From: Sandaracinaceae bacterium
GTDB taxonomy: Bacteria; Myxococcota_A; Polyangia; Polyangiales; Sandaracinaceae
Reading direction: 5' to 3'
DNA length: 64,000 nucleotides
Assembly: GCA_020633195.1 (NCBI GenBank)
Contig: JACKEC010000015.1
Location: forward strand, 744,001-808,000
Part shown: positions 19,252-25,357 of the stretch, one piece after another
How the letters are laid out: every line of letters begins with the position of its first letter
How positions within the stretch are numbered: position 1 is the stretch's first letter
Notes under the pieces: model-generated
Database searches by the model: none
Told to the model about the DNA's origin: nothing
Seen by the model: the letters and a program-made list of their open reading frames with translations, nothing else
Translations under genes and position numbers: made by a program

Positions 19252-19926
19252 TCATGGATGAAGGAATGTGCCGGACACGTTCCAGTCGCAGCGCGTCCCG
19301 TCGGTGAACGTGAGAGAAAAGCTCCCCGTATAGAATTCATCGGTTGCCTTCCGGACTTCGGTGAGGGTTGCTGACCCGTCGGAGCAAGAGACTGCAAGAA
19401 TCGCGTTGCACCCGGGTGGAACGGCCGGAGAATCGCTACATCCACAGCCGGCAGGGCACGGCGAGCCGATGGCGGCCAGCTCGTCCAAGGACGATGCACG
19501 GACTTCGCCCACCGAGTCCTCACAGGACGCGGTACTCGTAATCTGCCAGGTGGCTACCTGGTCGTAGGTACCCGGCCGGATGGCGCAACCGGGTAGCGGC
19601 GGCGGCCCGGCGTCTGGCGGCGGGGTACCCTCGCATCGCTGGCTCACGCAGGACGATCCGCTGCCGCACCTGACGCACTCCGCGCCGCCACTCCCACACG
19701 CGTCCGAGCTGACCCCGCCAAAGCACTGGGTGCCCTGGCAGCAGCCTGCGCACACGCCGCACGGTGACGCTCCCGCGTCGCTACCGGGACATCGACCGCA
19801 GTCCCGCTCACACGTGAAGCACGTCTCGGCCCCCGTGCAGCGACCGTCCCCGCAGAACAGGTCGTCGGGTGGGCTCTGGCATGCCGAGACCAACACCGTG
19901 CACACCGAAAACCAGAATCGACGCAT
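19252..19926 (-). CDS. Cys-rich lipoprotein
   Basis: A 224-aa protein. I chose the ATG at 19926 because GGGGGAGG precedes it and MRRFWFSVCTVLVSAC gives a clean lipoprotein signal. About 20 cysteines follow in repeats (CGDGRCTGAETC, CGVCAGCCQGTQC), then a Pro-rich linker and a C-terminal beta domain (WQITSTASC...SFSLTFTDG). The style is that of myxobacterial outer-membrane lipoproteins. It is the only element gene on the minus strand and looks like host-derived cargo; function unknown. Confidence 0.8.
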   Translation of the reverse strand: MRRFWFSVCTVLVSACQSPPDDLFCGDGRCTGAETCFTCERDCGRCPGSDAGASPCGVCAGCCQGTQCFGGVSSDACGSGGAECVRCGSGSSCVSQRCEGTPPPDAGPPPLPGCAIRPGTYDQVATWQITSTASCEDSVGEVRASSLDELAAIGSPCPAGCGCSDSPAVPPGCNAILAVSCSDGSATLTEVRKATDEFYTGSFSLTFTDGTRCDWNVSGTFLHP

Positions 19927-20046
19927 GTGGCACCTCCCCCTGGGCTGGGGCCCGCCGTGCCTCGACATCGGCCCCTCCTCGGTGCGTCGAGAGTACACCG
20001 CCTAATAGACGGTGGCGACCCAGATCGGCGCCCCGGACGATGCGCC

Positions 20047-20361
20047 GTGTCCCGGGTCCACGGTGGTGCAGGCGACCAGGATCCGCGCGCGGTCGCAGCG
20101 CTCGCGGAGGCCCGCCAGCGCATCGCCGCCGTGGCCAAGCTCCGCCGCGCCGAGCTGGAGATGACGCAGGAACAGGTGGCCGAGGCGCTGGGCTGCTCGG
20201 TCGCGTACTACCAGCGGGTTGAATACGCGAAGGTGAACCTCTCGCTGCGCTTCCTCGCCCACCTCGCGGTGGTCCTCGGGTGCGAGCTGGAGGACATGCT
20301 CCAGCCCCGCGAGCGGCGCCTCCGAGCGCGTCGGTCCACCGCGAAGAAGGCCGCCAACTGA
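20047..20361 (+). CDS. XRE-family helix-turn-helix regulator
   Basis: About 104 aa from the GTG at 20047; the longer frame to 19927 would overlap the divergent lipoprotein gene and lacks coding character. The HTH is ELEMTQEQVAEALGCSVAYYQRVEYAKVNLSLRFLAHLAVVLG, with a basic C-terminal tail RRLRARRSTAKKAAN. It probably controls element genes such as the downstream integrase operon or rep. Confidence 0.75.
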   Translation: MSRVHGGAGDQDPRAVAALAEARQRIAAVAKLRRAELEMTQEQVAEALGCSVAYYQRVEYAKVNLSLRFLAHLAVVLGCELEDMLQPRERRLRARRSTAKKAAN

Positions 20362-20521
20362 CGGTCCTGGCTCTCCGCAGTGGGCCTTGAGGAGCCGGGG
20401 TGCGTCGAAGGTACCATCATTGAAGTTGTCCGATGAATTGCTATTTGATTTCGGCGAACACCTGTGCCACTACTGGTCTCGTAGCTAGCCGGGTACCCGG
20501 CCACGTACCAGGTCACACACC
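20362..20521. promoter_or_regulatory. AT-richer intergenic region with palindrome
   Basis: This 160-bp gap is clearly less GC-rich than its surroundings (for example GATGAATTGCTATTTGATTT). It contains a perfect 12-bp palindrome CCGGGTACCCGG at 20489-20500, just upstream of the small-gene/integrase operon. It may hold the operon promoter and an operator for the XRE protein. Confidence 0.4.
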
Positions 20522-20989
20522 ATGTTGCCCGCCCCACCTGGCCGCCGAGGCCGCGCCAACCTCGCCCTGATCTGTCCGGTCTGCACGGCGCTCATCTATG
20601 CCTCGCGGCGGACGCAGATCGACGCCGGCCAGCGGGATGTCGATCACATCGGGCACCTCCTCGTGGGACGTCGCGGGCTCGGGCCGCCGGCCGGACGTGG
20701 CGAGCGCGGCCAGCCGCGCGCGAGCGTCGAGGTGCTCTATCCCCGGGCCGCGGACCTACCGGATCAGGTGCGGGACTGGTTCCGTCGCCGGCTGCTCGGG
20801 GCGATCCGCCAGGGGATCGAGTGGGGGCTCATCTCGGGTGACGACCTGGCGGACTACGCGGGGGGGCAGGCGGTCGCCCCGCGACGCGTGGAGAGGGGGC
20901 CAGCGATCCGCCCGATCCACGACTATTCGCCACCGCCGCTCCCGCCGCTGGGCACACGCACGGAGCGCGGGGAGGACGTGCGATGGTAG
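20522..20989 (+). CDS. Hypothetical protein (element gene)
   Basis: A 155-aa protein. ICPVCTALI suggests a half zinc-binding site (CPVC), and RDWFRRRLLGAIRQGIEWGLISGDD is a helical segment; the C-terminus is Pro-rich. No family recognised. It is the first gene of a tightly packed operon: the next gene starts inside its last codons (20983). Confidence 0.6.
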   Translation: MLPAPPGRRGRANLALICPVCTALIYASRRTQIDAGQRDVDHIGHLLVGRRGLGPPAGRGERGQPRASVEVLYPRAADLPDQVRDWFRRRLLGAIRQGIEWGLISGDDLADYAGGQAVAPRRVERGPAIRPIHDYSPPPLPPLGTRTERGEDVRW

Positions 20990-21387
20990 ACGCCGCCGAG
21001 ACCGCGCGCGACACCGAGGCCGAGGACGCTGACGACGCGACGCTCGATCTGATCGACCATCGCTACGATCGCGTGATCCGCTCGCGCGTGGGGGGCTACC
21101 TCGTCGAGGATCTGGCCGCGGAGATCGCGTGCCGCGACATGGGCACCGATGCCGTGAGCGTGCGGATGGTGGTGTCCCCGTCCACCGGCCAGTGCCGCGT
21201 GCTCTCGACCGACGAGCGCGGAGAGCTGGCTGCCGTCACCGCGGCGCAGTCGCGCGTCACGGTGGTACGGACCCATCGCGTCGAGCGCCCCACGAGAGAC
21301 GAGTTCCGTCGGGTCCGACGGAAGCTCACGGCGGGCCCCGACGGGGTCCCCAAGCGGCGCACGTCGCGACGTCCGAGGTCGCGATGA
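20983..21387 (+). CDS. Hypothetical protein (element gene)
   Basis: A 134-aa protein with an acidic N-terminus and a strongly basic C-terminus (KRRTSRRPRSR). No recognised domain. It overlaps both neighbours (7 bp upstream, ATGA downstream), so it is translationally coupled within the integrase operon. The basic tail may contact nucleic acid. Confidence 0.55.
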   Translation: MVDAAETARDTEAEDADDATLDLIDHRYDRVIRSRVGGYLVEDLAAEIACRDMGTDAVSVRMVVSPSTGQCRVLSTDERGELAAVTAAQSRVTVVRTHRVERPTRDEFRRVRRKLTAGPDGVPKRRTSRRPRSR

Positions 21388-21593
21388 GGCGCCGCCCGGC
21401 GGACGAGATCGCGTCGCACCTGCGCGAGGCGCTCGGCGATCTCCGCTCTGCGCACGTCGCAGGCGACGAGGCCGCGTGGGGGCGCGCATGGGATCGAGCG
21501 CATGCGGTGGCGCTCGGGCTCATGGGCGCGCGCCGGCTGACGGACGTCACGTCCTACCTGCGCTCGCGCGCCGAGTGGAGTCGTAGCTCATGA
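21384..21593 (+). CDS. Small helical hypothetical protein (element gene)
   Basis: A 69-aa protein starting at the ATG at 21384 inside an ATGA overlap. ADEIASHLREALGDLRSAHVAGDEAAWGRAWDRAHAV appears all-helical. It ends in another ATGA overlap with the next gene. No family recognised; the overlaps on both sides support it as real. Confidence 0.55.
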   Translation: MRRRPADEIASHLREALGDLRSAHVAGDEAAWGRAWDRAHAVALGLMGARRLTDVTSYLRSRAEWSRSS

Positions 21594-21796
21594 CCCAGCG
21601 CGTGACCCTGGTCCTCATGGACAGCCAGTACCGCGATCTCGACGTCGAGGCCGAGGAGTACGGGATCGGCGTCTCCGAGTTGCTGGAGCGCGCGGCCGAC
21701 GCGATCGCCGAGGGGCTGCGGCGCCCGGGATCGTGGGAGGCAGAGCACGTCGAGGCGCTGGCCCCGTACTGGCGAGGCTACGACGACGGCGCCTAG
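21590..21796 (+). CDS. Small ribbon-helix-helix-like protein (element gene)
   Basis: A 68-aa protein. RVTLVLMDSQYRDLDVEAEEYGIGVSELLERAADAIAEGL fits a strand followed by two helices, as in small ribbon-helix-helix regulators, although the match is weak. ATGA overlap with the upstream gene. Confidence 0.5.
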   Translation: MTQRVTLVLMDSQYRDLDVEAEEYGIGVSELLERAADAIAEGLRRPGSWEAEHVEALAPYWRGYDDGA

Positions 21797-21811
21797 GCGC
21801 ATATAGTGGTC

Positions 21812-21841
21812 GGGCCGGTGGCGTTGGTAGCGCCCCGGCCC
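21812..21841. promoter_or_regulatory. GC-rich hairpin between small genes and integrase leader ORF
   Basis: GGGCCGG and CCGGCCC arms enclose GGCG...CGCC around the loop TTGGTA. It follows CATATAGTGG, a possible -10-like stretch. It could be a terminator-like structure or a control on integrase expression; no T-run follows. Confidence 0.4.
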
Positions 21842-21857
21842 GGGCCCGGTCGAGCAG

Positions 21858-22229
21858 GTGAGGAGGCGACCGAGTGATAGAGACAGTAGCAGAGCATCCC
21901 CTGATCATCCAGCCATCGCGCGGACCCACGGTGCTGCCGTGCCCTGCGTGATTCGGGCGGCCGGGACCCGCGTGTACCCGCGCACGACGCCCACCGGGCT
22001 CCACCTCGCGCGGCCGATCCGCGTGCTGCGCGACCACGACGTGATCGGGCTCACCATCGCCGCGACCCACCACCCCCTGACGCTCGTGGCGCCCGCGCCC
22101 GAGCCGCCTCGCCCGTGGTCGATCCCCGGTGTCTCGTACCGAGTAGCCGAGGGAGCGTCCGCGGCCCTCGCCGAGCGCGCGCGCGGTCGCGTCGTCGAGA
22201 TCCTCCGTGAGCTGCGGGGGGTCGCGTGA
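21858..22229 (+). CDS. Hypothetical protein ahead of integrase (element gene)
   Basis: Up to 123 aa from a GTG at 21858; starts at 21939 or later in-frame GTGs are also possible, because residues before VPCVIRAAGTRVYPR look weakly coding. The C-terminus ALAERARGRVVEILRELRG is helical. The stop overlaps the integrase GTG (GTGA at 22226), so it is coupled to integrase translation and might be a directionality or regulatory factor; this is inference from position. Confidence 0.5.
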   Translation: MRRRPSDRDSSRASPDHPAIARTHGAAVPCVIRAAGTRVYPRTTPTGLHLARPIRVLRDHDVIGLTIAATHHPLTLVAPAPEPPRPWSIPGVSYRVAEGASAALAERARGRVVEILRELRGVA

Positions 22230-23818
22230 CGCGCGCCGTCGAGCTGATCCGCGCCTCCGGCGATGGGCAGCACGCGGCGGGCACCCCCGAGGCGCAGCGG
22301 CGCGCGCTCGACGCGCTGCGCGTGCTGCGGCCCGCCGAGATCGTCGAGCGGATCGATCCAGGCGTCGGCATCTCGGGCGCGCTGCCGATCGAGCGACGCC
22401 CGGACATCCAGCGCCTTCGCGCGCTCATCGAGGCGGGCGGCGTCGATGAGCTGCGCGTCGTCGCGATCGATCGGATCACTCGGGCCGATGACCTCGGGGA
22501 TCGGCTCCACGTCCTGACGCTGTGCGCGCGCCACGGCGTACTGATCGTCGAGCCGCCGGGTCGCGTGATCGATCCGTCGCAGGCGCTCGGGCAGGTCGAG
22601 TACGTGATGCGCGCGACCTGGGCCGCCGAGGAGCGGCAGCGGATCCGCGCGCGCACCATGGGCGGGCGGGAGCGTCGCGCCGCGGAGGGGCAGCTCGTCC
22701 AGCGCCTCGGCTACGGCTACCGGCCGATCCCGCGCGTCTCGCGGGCGGAGCCTCCGCGCTACGAGATCGACCCCGTGGCGGCCGAGGTGATTCGGCGGAT
22801 CTACGCGCGCGTGATCGCTGGAGACGGCCTGCGGCAGATCGCACAGGATCTTGACACCGAGGGCGTACCGACGGCACGCGGAGGGCGCTGGGCGCCCTCC
22901 TCGGTCGCGCGGCTCGTGCGGACCGAGACGTACCGCGGGCGGTTCCATCAGCTCGGCGGTGCGAGCGTGATCGAGGTCCCCGCGATCGTCTCCGACGAGA
23001 CGTGGCAGGCCGCGCAGGCCGCGCTCGACGCGCGCTACCGGCGCCGTGGACGGCCGGGGACGATCCCGGCCCTCGTCCGCGGCCGGGCGTGGTGCGGGAT
23101 CTGCGGACAGTCGATGCACGTCGTCGCGGTCGGCCGCGGCAGCGTGCGCGCGCACTACGTCTGCCGCACCGCGACGCATCGCACCCGCGAGACGACCTGC
23201 GGCTCGCCCTGGTACCGCTCCGACACGATCGACGAGCGCGTCTGGTCCGTCCTGCGCGACGTCATCGAGCAGCCGGACGTGCTCTCGGCGGCGAGCGACG
23301 ACGGGAGCGAGACGTGGCGCGAGCAGGTGGCGCAGTGCGATGCGACGGTCCAGCGCGCGCGGCGTGACGAGGACCGCGTGCTCGGGCTGCTCCGGCGCGA
23401 CCTGGTCACTCTCGACGCGGCCGAGGAGCAGCTCCGGCGGATCCGCGCGGCGCGCGAGACCGCCGAGCGCTCGCGGGGGCTGGCCGAGCGCGCGATCGCC
23501 GACGCGGAGCGGCACGCGAGCGTGGCCGCCGACGCGGTCGAGACCTACGGCCCCCTCCTCGACGCGGCGGACTACGCGACCCGCCGGCAGCTCGCCGAGG
23601 CGCTCCTGCCCGACGGGCGCGAGTACGGCGCGTGGCTCTACGCCGATCGGATCGAGGTGGTCGGGGTTCTCGCGGCGGGCGGAGCCGCGCCGATGACGGA
23701 AGTGTCCACACCGCCTAGGCGATCTCGAACACCACCGCGTCGACCGTCTTGCACTCGACGATGCTCAGCGCCCCCGGTTCCCACACGATCCCCCGTCGGG
23801 CCCCGCGCAGCACGTTGA
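22226..23818 (+). CDS. Large serine recombinase (integrase)
   Basis: A 530-aa protein with a GTG start. The catalytic domain begins LIRASGDGQ, the R.S...Q nucleophile motif, with later arginines (RVVAIDRITRADDLGDRL; EERQRIRARTMGGRE). A recombinase domain covers about 170-270 (GYGYRPIP...GVPTARGGRW). A zinc ribbon follows (CGICGQ...C...TTC), then a coiled-coil from about 370. It would insert the element at the TA in the transposase gene. The frame runs 100 bp past the right junction, so its last 34 residues are encoded by transposase DNA; in the circular form a different tail of 27 residues would be made. Confidence 0.9.
   Translation: MTRAVELIRASGDGQHAAGTPEAQRRALDALRVLRPAEIVERIDPGVGISGALPIERRPDIQRLRALIEAGGVDELRVVAIDRITRADDLGDRLHVLTLCARHGVLIVEPPGRVIDPSQALGQVEYVMRATWAAEERQRIRARTMGGRERRAAEGQLVQRLGYGYRPIPRVSRAEPPRYEIDPVAAEVIRRIYARVIAGDGLRQIAQDLDTEGVPTARGGRWAPSSVARLVRTETYRGRFHQLGGASVIEVPAIVSDETWQAAQAALDARYRRRGRPGTIPALVRGRAWCGICGQSMHVVAVGRGSVRAHYVCRTATHRTRETTCGSPWYRSDTIDERVWSVLRDVIEQPDVLSAASDDGSETWREQVAQCDATVQRARRDEDRVLGLLRRDLVTLDAAEEQLRRIRAARETAERSRGLAERAIADAERHASVAADAVETYGPLLDAADYATRRQLAEALLPDGREYGAWLYADRIEVVGVLAAGGAAPMTEVSTPPRRSRTPPRRPSCTRRCSAPPVPTRSPVGPRAAR
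23702..23717. other. Element attachment junction, right
   Basis: GTGTCCAC, 6 bp, then TA at 23716-23717: the mirror of the left junction. The chromosomal side reads, on the minus strand, GAGATCGCC up to the TA. Combined with the left side (TACTGCATCGTG) this reconstructs an uninterrupted attB within the transposase gene. Confidence 0.8.
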
Positions 23819-24098
23819 CCGACTTGGCCAAGAGCGAGTTGAGGTCGCGGAAGAAGTCGCTGATGCGCTGGTCCGCCACCGACAAGACGATGTGATAGTG
23901 AGAGCTCAGCACGGTCACGGCGTGCAGCTCCACGTCGAACAGCGGCGCGAGGACCACCAACAGCCACGTCACGATCGCCGTCAGCGCCGCGTCCGGCCGG
24001 AGCAAGAACCGCCGGTCGTCGACCCGCCGGCACACCGCGAAGGTGGTCTTCGGCAACGGGATGCGGCGCGGCTCGGTCACGCCGGACCTGCACTTCAC
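23715..24098 (-). pseudogene. RAYT-like (Y1_Tnp) transposase, N-terminal part, cut by element
   Basis: A 127-residue N-terminal part starting at ATG 24098. SSHYHIVLSVADQRISDFFR holds the HUH-type HYH motif of IS200/REP-associated transposases, followed by NSLLAKSVNVLRG and GIVWEP typical of the family. I do not see a tyrosine where the catalytic one usually lies (in the helix before VN), so the protein may have been a domesticated, non-transposing relative. The stop at 23715-23717 is created by element DNA at the junction. The remainder of the gene is at 15724-16275. Confidence 0.8.
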
Positions 24099-24191
24099 TT
24101 CGCGTGCCGGAGATCCGCCTCAATGATCTCGCGTATTTGCGAGCCCGGATCGGCGAAGCGGCGAAGGTGGCGGCGATCGCCGCTCCTTCGC

Positions 24192-24467
24192 TCACGGACG
24201 CACGCGGGCCGCCACGGCGCCGAGCACCGCGCTGGCGACGCCTTGCACCGCGGCCGCCGCGTTCACGGCTGGCGTCCAGAAGGCGTCCAGCACCCAGTAC
24301 TCGCCGACGTCGCTGACGTCGCCAGCCAACAGCGGCACGACGTAGCCGTCTCTTCCGGCGATCAGCGCGACGGCCATCGCGGCGAGACCTACGACCGCGA
24401 GCCAGAGGAGCCGTGGCGACGCCGGGGGGAGATGATCGCACCCGGGGTCTCGCGGGCATGATGACAA
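24192..24467 (-). CDS. Small membrane protein, start overlapping a REP-like unit
   Basis: Up to 91 aa with codon use like real genes. LLWLAVVGLAAMAVALIAG and AVNAAAAVQGVASAVLGAVAA are two likely membrane helices. The first 15 codons lie inside REP-like unit 7, so the natural start may have been lost or replaced, and starts at internal codons are possible. It precedes the transposase on the same strand by 93 bp. No family recognised. Confidence 0.45.
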   Translation of the reverse strand: MSSCPRDPGCDHLPPASPRLLWLAVVGLAAMAVALIAGRDGYVVPLLAGDVSDVGEYWVLDAFWTPAVNAAAAVQGVASAVLGAVAARVRP

Positions 24468-24468
24468 C
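24429..24468. repeat. REP-like unit 7
   Basis: GAGATGATCGCACCCGGGGT, TCTCGCGGG, ATGACAACTTTG: same order as units 4 and 6, located 9 kb away on the far side of the split transposase and on the 3' side of the second transposase fragment. Confidence 0.75.
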
Positions 24469-24645
24469 TTTGCGTGTAAATACTACGGGCGGTGCCCGCC
24501 CTCCGGAGAACTGGCGACCGCCCGCTTCCCGCCGCAGAGCCCTTCGCGGCCTGCGAGAGCGGATTCCTGCACCAGCTCAGGCACGACGGACGCACCACGC
24601 CGAGAACCACTCGGGTTCCCGGGGCGTTCACTGGATCTGCGCCGC

Positions 24646-25113
24646 CTACGGTGGGTCGGCTACCCGCATGTCGTGCCGGACCCGCATCAGGTACGTGCCG
24701 TAGGGCCAGACGATGTCGCGCTCGCCGGCGCGGTAGCGCTTCCAGCAGGCCCGGTAGCTCTCGCGGAACACCACGACCTCCTTGGCCGCCTCGATGCGCT
24801 CTGCCACGCGACCCTGTCCGGTCGCGAAGGTCGGGTGGATCACGCCGAAGGTCTCCCAGCTCTTGGCGCGCTCGAAGGCGCCCACGTAGCGCGCCGCGAT
24901 CGGGCCGAGGACCCTCCAGCCCTTGGCCTTGATGTCCGCGCGCGCCTTCGCGACCTCGCGGTCGACCTCCCTTCGAATGCGCCAGCGCGCCTCGTCCTCG
25001 CCGAGCTCGGCGAGCAGCATCGGCGGCAGCGTCACCGCGAGCGTCGCCTTGGCGTCCCACAAGCGCGGATCGAAGCAGCCCTCGGGCCGGGCGGTCACGC
25101 ACTCCTCGGCCAT
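24646..25113 (-). pseudogene. Second RAYT-like transposase remnant, C-terminal part only
   Basis: It is paralogous to 15724-16275: LAVTLPPM, LAELGEDEAR, KAKGWRVLGPIAARYVG, ERAKSWETFG, RAGERDIVWPYGTYLMR and the ending MRVADPP-stop align throughout. The HYH domain and the NPV-AG-WPG block are missing; homology begins around MAEECVTARPEGCFDP (ATG at 25113). Downstream (lower coordinates) are the same repeat motifs and REP-like unit 7 as at the first copy. It is a decayed copy sitting directly next to tRNA-Gly. Confidence 0.75.
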
Positions 25114-25210
25114 CTGGGAGATTCGAGATCCCAGCCGGGGCTCCTCTGTACGCGAGCGGAGAGATCTCGAGGGCCCGCTCTGGGCCCACCTCCGGCGACC
25201 GAAACGACGA

Positions 25211-25231
25211 GGGCCCGGGAAAACCGGGCCC
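25211..25231 (-). terminator. Hairpin downstream of tRNA-Gly
   Basis: GGGCCCGG and CCGGGCCC arms with a 5-nt A/G loop, 9 bp after the tRNA 3' end on the minus strand; only a weak T-rich stretch follows. It likely terminates tRNA transcription. Confidence 0.65.
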
Positions 25232-25239
25232 CTTCTCGA

Positions 25240-25312
<73 letters not shown>

Positions 25313-25357
25313 GGAAGGGCCGAATCCTACGCCGACCGGGGCCGGCGTCAAGGGTGG

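Larger units (their letters stand above)
16276..23717 (+). mobile_element. 7.44-kb integrative element with serine integrase and rolling-circle Rep
   Basis: The boundaries come from the split transposase: excising 16276-23717 rejoins ...VVFEIA with YCIVNPV... in frame. Element genes in order are rep (frameshifted), nucleotidyltransferase, hicB, hicA, a reverse-strand lipoprotein, an XRE regulator, four or five small overlapping genes and the large serine recombinase at the right end. Most genes point rightwards, several with ATGA or GTGA overlaps. No conjugation (mating-pair or relaxase-type) genes are visible apart from the HUH Rep, so it resembles an integrating plasmid or mobilizable element rather than a full ICE or prophage. 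Confidence 0.85.
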
